The position numbers were made by a program, and so were the translations under genes. A DNA stretch of 64,000 bases from Streptomyces canus (GTDB lineage: Bacteria > Actinomycetota > Actinomycetes > Streptomycetales > Streptomycetaceae): assembly GCF_001514145.1 (NCBI RefSeq), contig NZ_KQ948667.1:1-64000 (forward strand), written 5' to 3'. The first letter of the stretch is position 1. Each line of letters starts with the position of its first letter. Of this stretch, positions 24,397 through 34,200 are shown in pieces. Under the pieces are notes generated by a model. The model searched no databases. It was not told the origin of the DNA and was given only the letters and a program-made list of their open reading frames with translations.

Positions 24397-25147
24397 CGAC
24401 ATCGACTCCCCGGGGGTGCAGGTCTGGACGGTGCCGCTGGACCGGCCGCCGGCCACGGTGGCGGCCCTGTCCCGGATCCTGTCGGAGCGTGAGGCCGAGC
24501 GCGGCGACCGCTGCCGTTTCGAGAACGACCGCAGGCGTTTCATCGTCGCGCATGGAGCACTGAGGCTGATCCTGGCCGGCTGTCTCGACGTTCCGCCCGA
24601 GGAACTGCGCCTGGAGCGGGGACGCCATGGCAAACCACGGCTCGCGGGCAGCTCCGATCTGCGGTTCAGCCTCTCCCACTCCGGTGAGCTCGCTCTGGTG
24701 GCGGTGACCCGGCACCGGGAGGTCGGGGTCGATGTGGACCGGCTGCGGCCGGGCCTGCCGGTCGAGCCGTTCGCCGAGCGTTTCTTCCCCGCCGCCGACG
24801 CCCGTTTCGTGGCCGCGGCCGCCGGACCCACGGAACGCGCCGAACGCTTCCTGCGGTTGTGGACCCGCAAGGAGGCCGTGGTCAAGGCCGCCGGCGCGCG
24901 CCTCGCCCAGGGCCTGAGCCTAAAGGTGCTCACCGACGCCGAGTCCGACGCCGAGTCCGACGCCGAGTCCGACGCCGAGTCCGAGTCCGACGCCGACGCC
25001 GACGTCGTCCGCGATCCGTCCGGGCAGATCCCGGGCGCCTGGTCGGTGCGCGATCTGCCGGTGCCGGACGGCTGTCTGGCGGCGCTGGCCGTCGCGGGAG
25101 CGGTGGCCCCCAGCATCTCGGGCCCCCACTCCGTGGACGAGTTGTAA
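24389..25147 (+). CDS. 4'-phosphopantetheinyl transferase (Sfp type)
   Basis: 252 residues. Motifs SLSHSG, GVDVDR and LWTRKEAVVKA are all present; the aspartate and glutamate bind magnesium. It converts the two carrier proteins of the operon to their holo forms. An acidic repeat of (Asp-Ala-Glu-Ser) units is inserted around residues 183-204 in the region just after the KEA helix. The GTG start is placed by the overlap with ACAD3 and by family length. It is the last gene of the operon. Confidence 0.92.
   Translation: MTDDIDSPGVQVWTVPLDRPPATVAALSRILSEREAERGDRCRFENDRRRFIVAHGALRLILAGCLDVPPEELRLERGRHGKPRLAGSSDLRFSLSHSGELALVAVTRHREVGVDVDRLRPGLPVEPFAERFFPAADARFVAAAAGPTERAERFLRLWTRKEAVVKAAGARLAQGLSLKVLTDAESDAESDAESDAESESDADADVVRDPSGQIPGAWSVRDLPVPDGCLAALAVAGAVAPSISGPHSVDEL
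24935..25003 (+). repeat. 12-bp tandem repeat in the phosphopantetheinyl transferase gene
   Basis: Four exact copies of GACGCCGAGTCC (24935-24982), then degenerate GAGTCC and GACGCC units. They encode a run of Asp-Ala-Glu-Ser repeats in frame. The array is a likely site of length variation by slippage. Confidence 0.9.
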
Positions 25148-25273
25148 GGACCTGACGAAGCAGATGTGCCTTGTTCGACTCGGTGCCGTCGTCCCGGACT
25201 TTGCCCGTATTTTAGTCTGAGGCGCGCGCCGGCGGCATGGGCCCGGCTCGCAGTCGAAGAAGGGGGTCGCCAC

Positions 25274-25597
25274 ATGGCGGATGAATTCAAGGTCGATCTG
25301 AGCCAATTGAACTCTTTTGGCCGGGTGTTGAAGCAGTCCGTGACGGATCTGGAGGAAGCACGCACAGCGCTCTCCGCTGTCAGTGCCGACCAGATCGGAA
25401 CTCCGCGGCTGGACGAGGCGTGTGAGTCCTTCCAGAACAGATGGAAGTACGGAACGGGCCAGTTGAAGGACATGATCAAAGCGGTCGACGAGGGCGTGGA
25501 GAAGACCGCGCTGAGCTACAAGCAGTTTGAGGAGAACCTCTCGAAGGCCCTCAAAAAGATGGAGGAGACCAACGCCGCGAATACCGGGGGGAAGTAG
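25274..25597 (+). CDS. WXG100-like small secreted protein (type VII secretion)
   Basis: 107 residues, predicted as two helices with a turn containing FQNRWKYG, a variant of the WXG motif. There is no signal peptide; such proteins leave by ESX/type VII secretion, often as dimers. The ATG at 25274 is chosen over the longer frame because the family N-terminus (MADEFKVDLSQL) starts there, with GGGGG before it. It is 3 bp upstream of a larger gene with the same type of N-terminal region. Confidence 0.7.
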   Translation: MADEFKVDLSQLNSFGRVLKQSVTDLEEARTALSAVSADQIGTPRLDEACESFQNRWKYGTGQLKDMIKAVDEGVEKTALSYKQFEENLSKALKKMEETNAANTGGK

Positions 25598-25600
25598 CAG

Positions 25601-26887
25601 GTGGGCAACAATCCGTATCCGAGCCTCGGTTGGAACCCGGTACCCGGAATTCCCGAGCAGGTCACCTCCCTCTACCGCAAGGTGAAGTCCGCGGCCGACA
25701 CGCTCAACAACTGCCACCGGCAGATCGAGTATCTGCTCGGGGCGAGCTCCAGCTGGCAGGGAGACGCGGCGAGCGCGTTCCGGGACACGCTGGACGGCGA
25801 CCTCAAGACCGCCATGATGAACGCCGGGAACTCGCTCGGCAAAGCCGCTGCGGCGCTGGGCACATGGGAAGGCGATCTGACCTCCCACCGCGATCTGGCC
25901 AAGAAGTACGACGATGCCGCGCGCGAGAACAAGGGTGACGTCGACAAGGCCAGGACCCGCTACGACCAGGCCCAGGGGAACCCGGACCTCAAGCTCGCCG
26001 GCAAGGAATACCCCAGCCAGGCGGAGGCGGATGCCGCGACGGAGCGCCTGCGTACCGCCGAGCGCGAACTGAACGCGGCCACCACCCAGCTCAACAACGC
26101 CAACACCGCCTACAACGACGTCATCGCGAAGGCGAAGGAGCTGGAGGGCACCCACACCCACGCGGCCGAGGCCGTCGCCCGCAGCCTCGACGAGGCCGAC
26201 GACAAGCTGGCCCCCAAGGAGCCGGGGTGGTTCGAGAGCGCCCTCAACGCCATCGGGGAGGGCCTCAAGGCGGTCGGCGAATTCCTCGTGGAGCACGCCG
26301 GAACCATCGGAGCCATCGCGGGACTGCTGGCCCTGCTCCCCACACCGCTGGCGCCGGTCTTCGCCGGTATCGCGGTCGCGGCGAGCGCGGTCTCCATGGC
26401 CAAGAACCTTGCGAGCGAGGACTTCAGGGACTCGCTGATGGGCGAGTACGGCTGGAAGGAGGGCGCCTTCGCCTGGGCCTCCATGGCCGGTGACACCCTC
26501 GGCATGGTGCCCGGCGTCGGCGCCCTCGCCAGGGCCGGCAGCGAGGCGGGTCTCGCGGCGGCGGTCGCACGAGAGGGCGGCGAGGCCCTGTCGGTGGGCT
26601 CGAAGCTGGGCGCGTTCGGCAGGGAGATCGTGCCCGCGTTCAACTTCAAGGCTCTCGACGTGGCCACCGACCCCGCGACCGGAGCGCTCCAGTACGGCAT
26701 CAACGGCGTCAACGTGGCGGCCAACATGGCCTCGTCCCTGGAAAACCTGGGCGTGTTCCCGAAGAACGGTCCCGGACATGACGCGTCGGAGGTCACCAAG
26801 GGTGTGGCTGCCTCGACCGGGCTCAAGGGCGGCGTGACGGCAATCGCGCAGGACATCGGCGAACTGGTGGGGGGTATCCGGCTGTGA
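25601..26887 (+). CDS. Type VII secretion-associated protein with WXG-like N-domain
   Basis: 428 residues. The N-terminal ~190 residues are helical, with SSWQGDAASAF (a WXG turn) and long coiled-coil-prone stretches rich in Ala, Asp and Asn. A hydrophobic segment follows at roughly residues 228-262 (IGAIAGLLALLPTPLAPVF). The C-terminal ~150 residues resemble the pre-toxin region of type VII polymorphic toxins, but no toxin domain can be recognised and the protein ends in GELVGGIRL. GTG start is preceded by a purine-rich site. The stop overlaps the next gene. Confidence 0.65.
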   Translation: MGNNPYPSLGWNPVPGIPEQVTSLYRKVKSAADTLNNCHRQIEYLLGASSSWQGDAASAFRDTLDGDLKTAMMNAGNSLGKAAAALGTWEGDLTSHRDLAKKYDDAARENKGDVDKARTRYDQAQGNPDLKLAGKEYPSQAEADAATERLRTAERELNAATTQLNNANTAYNDVIAKAKELEGTHTHAAEAVARSLDEADDKLAPKEPGWFESALNAIGEGLKAVGEFLVEHAGTIGAIAGLLALLPTPLAPVFAGIAVAASAVSMAKNLASEDFRDSLMGEYGWKEGAFAWASMAGDTLGMVPGVGALARAGSEAGLAAAVAREGGEALSVGSKLGAFGREIVPAFNFKALDVATDPATGALQYGINGVNVAANMASSLENLGVFPKNGPGHDASEVTKGVAASTGLKGGVTAIAQDIGELVGGIRL

Positions 26888-27579
26888 ACGGATTCCCTGG
26901 CACGGTGGAGGCCGAGCCGAAGCCGGAATTCTGGTACGGACTGCCCTACGGATACCTCCAGCTGGACCTCCAGCCTTCACCTGAGGGCATCCAGGAGGTG
27001 GCCCGGCAGATCAACGCCTTCCCCGATGACCTCCGTGACCGCGCCGACCAGGTGTTCCGGCTGTACGCCGGCGTCCTGACGATGCTGCGGAGCCAGGAGG
27101 TCATGGGGTGCGCGCTCGGCATGCACCCGGACGAACACGGCGGGGCCAACCTGTCCGTCCTCACGGTCTCCACCGTCCGCACGTCGGGAGCGCACCCTGA
27201 AGCCGTGCTTCTCCAGATGCTGGGGGACGGGACCGGTCCTGCCGACGGCATCGTGCCCGTGGAACTGCCCGTGGGCACCGGATACGTGCTGGAGACGGAG
27301 CGGACCACGCCCGCGCCGACCGCTCCCCCCGAGGGTCAGGACGAGCCCGCGCAGGGGACCGTCTGGCAGGGCACGGTGGCGATCCCGGTTCTTCGCACCT
27401 CGTCGATCATCACCGTGCAGTTGGTCACCCCGGCGGTGGCGCTCGCCGACGACTACCGCGGCGTGCTGCTCGGCGTCGCGCGTACGGTGACGTTCGACGA
27501 CCCGGCGGCGCCGGACCCTGCCGAGGTCCCGTTCTCGGATTCCGGCTCAGGGGCAGACGAAAGGAGCCCGTTCGGATGA
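26884..27579 (+). CDS. Unknown protein of the type VII-associated set
   Basis: 231 residues, no recognised family. It is soluble, with an acidic, Pro-rich linker at about residues 135-150 and a C-terminal tail rich in Asp, Pro and Ser. It is translationally coupled to both neighbours (GTGA at the start, ATGA at the end), so it probably works with the secreted-type protein upstream, for example as a chaperone or adaptor. Confidence 0.55.
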   Translation: MNGFPGTVEAEPKPEFWYGLPYGYLQLDLQPSPEGIQEVARQINAFPDDLRDRADQVFRLYAGVLTMLRSQEVMGCALGMHPDEHGGANLSVLTVSTVRTSGAHPEAVLLQMLGDGTGPADGIVPVELPVGTGYVLETERTTPAPTAPPEGQDEPAQGTVWQGTVAIPVLRTSSIITVQLVTPAVALADDYRGVLLGVARTVTFDDPAAPDPAEVPFSDSGSGADERSPFG

Positions 27580-28205
27580 CAGTGCCAGAACGATGGAAAG
27601 ACGGTCTGGAGTCGGACACCCCGCCCGCGCCGTACGCGACCGACGGAACGGACTTCGGGGGCGCAGTGCGTTACCACTACGGTGTCGCGCTGAAGAAGTT
27701 CCTCAAGTTCTTCCCGGTGTTCCTGCTGCTGTGGGTCCAGCTGTTCGTGTTCCGCCTCGACTATTTGCTGCCGGTGGCCATTGTCGGAATGTTCGGCACG
27801 GTGTGGACGCTGTTCCTTCTTGCCGACCGCCTGAGTTTTACCCGGAAGTGCTCGAAGGTGTTCCGGACCTACCCGCTCGAATTCCGCACCCCGGTCGAGA
27901 AGTACGGCATGGAGTCGACCCACACGCTCTTCCTGCGCTTCGGAGATCAGGGTGGCACCCCCTTCACCCTGCGTGCGAAGCACGCGTTGGGGCGTCGTCG
28001 GTGGCCTGCCGGCATCACGGACGGCGTCTGGTTCGCCGGCGACGAGCCCTTCGGCGGCGCGATCATCGTGCCGGGCAGCGGTGAGCTGCTCTTCCTCCAG
28101 CCCAGGGACTGGGCCGCGAGGAACGAGGACCGCGCCAACGCCGGACCCGAGCGAACCGAGAAGGCGGGGCGCGCGGGCATCAAGCGTCCCGCTCGTCGCC
28201 AGTAG
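27576..28205 (+). CDS. Two-helix membrane protein of the type VII-associated set
   Basis: 209 residues, unknown family. Two adjacent membrane segments at about residues 45-85 (FFPVFLLLWVQLFVF and LLPVAIVGMFGTVWTLFLLA) separate a cytoplasmic N-terminus from a folded C-terminal domain with a basic tail. It ends the four-gene unit and converges on the minus-strand beta-helix gene 26 bp away. Confidence 0.55.
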   Translation: MTVPERWKDGLESDTPPAPYATDGTDFGGAVRYHYGVALKKFLKFFPVFLLLWVQLFVFRLDYLLPVAIVGMFGTVWTLFLLADRLSFTRKCSKVFRTYPLEFRTPVEKYGMESTHTLFLRFGDQGGTPFTLRAKHALGRRRWPAGITDGVWFAGDEPFGGAIIVPGSGELLFLQPRDWAARNEDRANAGPERTEKAGRAGIKRPARRQ

Positions 28206-28231
28206 TTCGCTGAGCGGGACCAGCTAGTGCC

Positions 28232-31084
28232 TCAGCCGTAGTAGCCCTCCAGGTCGGCGACGACATCGACCGAGCCGTGCGCGTTGTGGATGCGGAGGGA
28301 GCCGTCGGCCCCGACCGGGATCACAGCGAGGACCGGGCGGGTCTGGCCCGCGGTGAGGTTGTCGTTCGACACGGTCGGCAGGGTGCCGTCGCCGTAGGCG
28401 GTCAGGTAGGTGTTGGCGGTCGGGGCGACGCCCGTGAGGTTGACCAGTACGGCGGTGGCTCCCGCCGGGACCTTGGTGAGCTTCACGGTGAGGGTCCCGT
28501 TCGCGCCCAGCGGCTTCGCGGACGCGCCCAGTCCCGTGCGGGTGTCGAGGAAACGGGTGGGCGCGGTCGCCACGAACGGCCCGCCGGAGAGGGCGAACCA
28601 GTCGTCGGGCGTTTCCGCCTGCTCGTTGGTGTACACCCCCTGGAGGTCGGCGATCAGCTGGACGTGCCCGGCGCTGTTGTAGATCTGGACCTTGCCGGCG
28701 TTCACACAGGGGACGGCGAGGTTGGATGCGGTCTGTCCGGGCCGGTAGTTGAGAGTCGACGTGGCCGACGTGGGGCTGCTGCAGCTCACGGTGATGTAGC
28801 CGCCGCTGGTGCCCCCGGTCACGGTGACGTTGAGGACGGCGCCGACCGTCGCCCAGCCGCGGGCGTACTTCGGCAGGGTGAAGGTCGTGATGCTGCCCGG
28901 ACCGACCGCTCCCTTGGCGGCGCCAGTGCCGTTGCGGGTGTCCAGCACCCGTGTCGGGGCCATGGTGGCCAGGCCGGACATGGAGAGGTCGTCGGTACCG
29001 GACCTGGTGGTGGTGTAGTAGCCCTCCAGATCCGCGATGAGGTTCACCTTGCCGTGCGCGTTGTACAGGTCGACGTAGCCGTCGCCGCCCACCCGGACGG
29101 TGACCAGGTTCGGATTGTCCTGCCCGGCACGGAAGTTGAGGTTCGAGGCGCTCGGGCGGGCGGTGCCGTCCGGGTAGACCGACACATAACTGGACGCCGT
29201 GGCGCCCGCGTCGGTGACGTTCAGGGTCACCGCCGTCACCCCGGACGCCGGGACGTAGCCCACGCCGAGGACCTTCAGCCGGACCACACCGCCGGCGCCG
29301 ACAGGCCGCTTCGGCGCGCCCGTCCCGTTGCGGGTGTCCAGCATCCGTACGGGACCGGCGGCGAGGAAGGCCGCGCCGACCGTGGCCTTGGCGGTCGCGG
29401 TGGCGGTCCGCCCGCCGGAGTCCGTGACGGTGTGCGTGACGGTGTACGTGCCGGGTGCCTTGTAGGTGTGCGGCACCGGGTCACCGGCGGTGGGCACGGA
29501 GAGCGCCGCCGAGCCGTCGCCGAAGGTGATCCGGTCACTGGTGATCGAGTAGGGGTCGAACTCGGTCTCGTGCCCGCAGGCGGCGGTGTCGGGCTGAACG
29601 GGGCTGCTCGCGCAGCCGATCGTCGTGGTGAGGTCCGGCACCGGCTCGACCCGTTCCCAGTAGCCGGCCGCACCGACCCGCGTGCCGTCGGCCCTGTTCA
29701 CCACCACCGTGGCCTGGACGCCGGTGCTCGACGTGGTCTGCGTGTAGGTGTGGGTGGCCGAGCCAGTGGTGGAGGTGACCGTCGTACCGTCCGCGAAGTC
29801 GAAGGTGTACGTGAGTCCGTCGAGCGAGTCCGACCACGGGTTGCTCAGCTGTGCGTGGGCGGTGACCGGTACGCCGACGTACCCGGCGCTCATGTCGAGC
29901 GCGTTCACCGTGAACGGGTCCTGGAACTCGGTGGCGCCCCGGTCGACGTGGCCGGTGCCGGTGTCCGGGACCAGGGGGTCGTCGACCCGGGGACGGCCGT
30001 CGATGTCCGTGGACAGCTCGCCGGGGGCGTTGGAGTCGGCCGAGTCGATGAGGGGTGAGTGCTCCGCGAGCACTCCGCCCCCGGGGATCGTCAGATCCGT
30101 CTGGTCCAGGTCGTGGGCGCCCTGGCCGGTGGCCGTCCGGAACGCCTGCGCGGTGGCGTAGCCGGTGCCGGCCCAGTCGTAGTCCGTCCCGGTCGACGGC
30201 GGGTTGAGCGCGTTGTAGTCCGCGGTGACCGCAGGGGCGGAGGTGGCGTCCACCGTGAGCTCGGCCTGGGTGCCGGAGCAGGCTGTCGTGCCGTAGGACC
30301 GGGCGACGGTGTTCTCCACCGACCCGGAACTGCCGTCGGTCAGACCGATCGCGCCGCAGACCGTCCAGAAGGTGTCGCCCGCGAAGTCGATGCCCGTGGT
30401 GCCCACGGCCGAGACTCCGCCGCCGTCGAAGGTGTCGTCGGCCAGCGTGATGTTCCGCGCTCCGGCGGCGCTGGTGACGTCCAGCCCGGAGAGCCGGTCG
30501 ATTTCGAGCCGGGTGAGGGAGATGTCCGAGGAGGATCCGTCGACCGCGATCACCGCGGTGGTGTCGTCGGCGAGGGCGTTCTGTACGAAGGCGCCGCTGT
30601 AGCTGATGTGCTGCGAGTCCTCGACGGCCAGGGCACTCGCCCTGGCGGCCCTGGCCCGGATCCCGGTCATGTCGACGTACTGGGCACCCGAGAAGGTGAT
30701 CCCCGTGGCCGGGCTCGGGCCCGCGACGGTGACGGACGAGCCGTCGCCGTACGCGGAGCGGAACGAGACGGGGGCGTCCGCGGTGCCCGTGGACCTGATG
30801 GTCACGGGCGCGTAGGACGTGTTGTTGCCCGCGATGCGCACGGTGTCGCCGGGCACCGCGGCGTCCGCGGCCGGCTGGATCTGGCAGAAGGGCTCCGCCG
30901 CCGAACCGGGACCGGTGTCGTTGCACCCGGCGGCCTCGTCGTCGACGTAGAGCGTCGTGCCGGCGGCGGTGTCCGCGTGGGCGACGCCCGCGCCCAGGCA
31001 GCCGACGAGCAGGACCGAGAGGGCGGCGGACGCCACCAGTGGTTGTCTCCGCAGCGGTCGTCCCCGCCCCACGAACAAGCCCAT
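28232..31084 (-). CDS. Large secreted protein: beta-helix, PKD-like domain and three C-terminal repeat modules
   Basis: 950 residues. The signal peptide ends near GVAHADTA. Residues ~45-390 form a right-handed parallel beta-helix region, followed by a PKD-type domain (LTYTFDFADGTTVTS) and a second one near residue 500. The C-terminal ~390 residues hold three copies of a module of about 125 residues, each starting RxLDTRxGxGA and ending with a DLEGYY or DLQGVY-type strand. It is probably an extracellular polysaccharide-binding or -cleaving protein; the enzyme activity cannot be read. It is divergent from the next gene across a 200-bp region. Confidence 0.75.
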   Translation of the reverse strand: MGLFVGRGRPLRRQPLVASAALSVLLVGCLGAGVAHADTAAGTTLYVDDEAAGCNDTGPGSAAEPFCQIQPAADAAVPGDTVRIAGNNTSYAPVTIRSTGTADAPVSFRSAYGDGSSVTVAGPSPATGITFSGAQYVDMTGIRARAARASALAVEDSQHISYSGAFVQNALADDTTAVIAVDGSSSDISLTRLEIDRLSGLDVTSAAGARNITLADDTFDGGGVSAVGTTGIDFAGDTFWTVCGAIGLTDGSSGSVENTVARSYGTTACSGTQAELTVDATSAPAVTADYNALNPPSTGTDYDWAGTGYATAQAFRTATGQGAHDLDQTDLTIPGGGVLAEHSPLIDSADSNAPGELSTDIDGRPRVDDPLVPDTGTGHVDRGATEFQDPFTVNALDMSAGYVGVPVTAHAQLSNPWSDSLDGLTYTFDFADGTTVTSTTGSATHTYTQTTSSTGVQATVVVNRADGTRVGAAGYWERVEPVPDLTTTIGCASSPVQPDTAACGHETEFDPYSITSDRITFGDGSAALSVPTAGDPVPHTYKAPGTYTVTHTVTDSGGRTATATAKATVGAAFLAAGPVRMLDTRNGTGAPKRPVGAGGVVRLKVLGVGYVPASGVTAVTLNVTDAGATASSYVSVYPDGTARPSASNLNFRAGQDNPNLVTVRVGGDGYVDLYNAHGKVNLIADLEGYYTTTRSGTDDLSMSGLATMAPTRVLDTRNGTGAAKGAVGPGSITTFTLPKYARGWATVGAVLNVTVTGGTSGGYITVSCSSPTSATSTLNYRPGQTASNLAVPCVNAGKVQIYNSAGHVQLIADLQGVYTNEQAETPDDWFALSGGPFVATAPTRFLDTRTGLGASAKPLGANGTLTVKLTKVPAGATAVLVNLTGVAPTANTYLTAYGDGTLPTVSNDNLTAGQTRPVLAVIPVGADGSLRIHNAHGSVDVVADLEGYYG

Positions 31085-31284
31085 GATCGCGTCCCCCTCC
31101 GGACTCGCCGCAACTGGCGGGAGCGTAGGTCAGGTCGGGGACGGCAGATGTCGGCGAGAGGCTCAGATCTTCTCCCCACCTCGAAAGTTTGCGCAAGGTT
31201 TGGCTGGGGCGGGGACCACGCAGACCAGCGCATCGGCAGGCTTTGACGATCACGCTTGTTGATCCACAGGAGATAGGGCCGCCC

Positions 31285-34200
31285 ATGCCTCCCCTCAGAC
31301 GCCGGTTCCTCGCCGTCCCGGCAGCCGCCCTCACCGCGCTCGCCGTGACGCAGGCCGTCACCGCCGGCCCGGCCGGCGCCGCGGCCGCGGCCGACGTGTC
31401 GACCACGCTGGCCGCGCGGACGACCTCCGTGCCCGCCGCGGGCGACATCTCCGGTTCCGGCCAGGCGGTCGTCTGGCGTCAGAAGACGTCCGCCGACACC
31501 CGGGCCCACGGCTGGCTCGCCGTCTCCGGAGGCACCCCGCAGGACCTCGGCCGGCTCGCCGACACCGACGAGACGGTGACCGTCCACGCGGTGTCCGTCC
31601 AGGACGGTGTGGTGGCCGCTGCCACCTCCACCGACCCGAACGGCGCCCTCGCCGACCATGTCACCCTGCGCGATCTCGACTCCGGTGCCGAGGACGTTCT
31701 CCCGGTCGCCTACGACAGTTCGGGCGCCGCGGGCGACGAGCGCTACCGCGCACAGGCCGGCGACGGCATCCTCGTCCAGCAGAGCTACCAGGACGACACC
31801 TCCGCCTCTCTGGTGCGCCTGCTGCTGCGCACCCCCGGTGGCGAGGACCGGACCCTGCTCTCCGGCGACGAGCAGTACGAGGTCCTCGCCTCGGACGCGC
31901 ACGGCGCTCTGGTGCTCCGGCGGACCGCGCCCGGCTGGGACCACCGGATCGTGTACGTCGACTTCGCCACCGGTGCGACGGTCACCGTGGCCGAGCCCGC
32001 CACCGACGAACTGCCGCAGGGCCTGGAGTTCACCCCCGGCCACGTCGGGGTCGTCGACGGGGCGACCCTGACCGAGTGGCAGCGGTCGGCGCCCGGGGAC
32101 GGGCCGTCCGAGGTCACCCTGCCCTCCGCCGACGCCCGCTGGATCAGCGACGACACCCTCGCCTGGTACCGGTGGAGCGCGGCGGACGGAGCGGCCGAGC
32201 TGTTCGCGATGGCCAGGGACGGATCCACACCGGCGACCGACCTCGGCGGGACCGCCACCGATCTCTCGGTCGGCGACGACGGCACGATGCGCCTGGCGCT
32301 CTACCGGGACGACGTGGACGCCGCGATCCAGACCCTCACCGACGGCCGGATCTCCACCGCCGCCGGTGACGCCACCACCATCCCCGCGGGGCCCGCCCGG
32401 CTGGACGCCCTGGCGCTGTCCGGCGGCGCGCTCTACACGGCCGACGACTCCTCCCGACGGCAGGGCGTCCTGCTCCGCTCAAACCTGTCGGCCGGCCCGG
32501 CCGGGGCCTCGGCGAGCACGCCGTCCCGGGTGCTGGCGTACACCAGCGGACTGGTCCACCAGACGCTGGCCGCCGCCGGGGGACGGGTCCTGGTCGAACA
32601 GGGCGGCGCACCCGAGCCGAGCCACTTCCAGGTGTACGACGCGGACGGCAAGCTGGTCGGCACGCCGCTGAACTACGACGACGCCTCGGTGGTGAACGTC
32701 GTGGACTTCGACGGCGAACACGCCCTGGTGTCGGACAAGACGACCGCGTCGAACGGCACTCTGCTCCTCTACACCTTCGCGGACGGGCACACGCAGCGCG
32801 TCCCGTCCGGCTCCGCGCTGTCCGGCGGCGCCCTGTACTCCTCGGTGCGCAACGGCACCACGTCCACCTGGGCGATCCACCGCACCGACCTGACGACCGG
32901 CACCGTCACCACCGCCGCCACCGTGAACTGCCTTCCCGGCGGCCTCCAGGTGCGCGGCTCCCGGATCCTGCTGACCACCTGCGGGACCGCCGCCTCCACC
33001 ACCGGCCTGCTGCTTCAGGCGGGCAGCTCGGTCACCACCACGGTGGACTCCTCCGTCCGCACGCCCATCCTCGGCACGGGCGTCCTGTACACGTTCACCA
33101 AGTCCTCCGACAGCACCGCCGTCACGCTGAACGCCCGGTCACTGACCGGGACTTCGACCGGGACGCAGCCCCTGTTCACGCTCCCGGACAAGGCCGACAC
33201 CGGCGCCGCCGACCGATGGGCGGTCGACCGCGACGCCCCCTGGGCGGCCTGGATGGACGGCACCGGCGTCACCCACGTGGTCTGGGCGGGCGTCCCTGCC
33301 ACCGCCTCGTCCGCCGTCCCGGCCGGCTTCAGTCCCAACGGCGACGGAAAGACCGACACCTGGGCCCCCACCTGGACCTACGACCGTCCGGTGAGCTGGA
33401 CGCTCACCCTCAAGTCCGGTACCACACAGGTGCGTTCGCTGACCGGCACCTCCACCGCGGGCAAGGTCGCCCCGGTGTGGAACGGCACGAGCGGGACGGG
33501 CAGCGCGGCCGCCGAGGGCGCCTACACCTGGACGCTGACCGCGCGTGACACGGTCACCGGCCGGGCGGCGGCGGACATCACCGGCAAGGTGACCCTGCGC
33601 CGGACGGTCCCCGCCGCCACCGTCACCTCGCCGGCCGTGGCGAGCAGCGCGGCGACCACCGCGTCCGTGCCGGTCGGCTGGTCGGCGCGGACGGCGGGTG
33701 TGAAGTCGTACGACATCGGATGGCGCGTCGCCACGCGCGACAGCGCGGGTGTCTGGAGGCTCGGGTCGCTCCAGACCTGGCGCACGGCCACCACGGCCAC
33801 ATCGGCGGTCTTCGGCAAGGCGGGCAGCCCCGTGAAGCCGGTGGCCGGACTCACCTACCGCTTCTACGTCCGCGCCCATGACGACGCCGGCCAGACCGGC
33901 CCCTGGAGCAAGGCGGCCACCACCGGCATCCCGGTCGACGACCGTGCGACGGCCCTCCGTTACACGGGCACCTGGAAGTCGGTGGCGGCGACCTCCGCCT
34001 GGTCGGGCACCGAACGCGTCTCCGCCACCAAGGGGGCGTACGTCTCCTTCACGGCGGACGGCACTCAGCTGCGCGTCGTGGCGGCCCGGAAGTCCAACGG
34101 CGGGCGCTTCGCGGTCGTGGTGGACGGGAGGACGGTCGGCACGGTGAACACCTACGCGGCCAGGACCGCGTACCGGCAAGTCGTGTTCACCCGCACCCTC

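Noticed and set aside
11945..25147. Modular PKS or NRPS cluster
   Set aside because: There are no multidomain ketosynthase/acyltransferase or condensation/adenylation proteins; the only ANL enzyme is a stand-alone FAAL.
22567..25479. 970-codon minus-strand frame under the end of the lipid operon
   Set aside because: Antisense shadow; Ser/Arg/Pro-rich and crossing four coupled genes.
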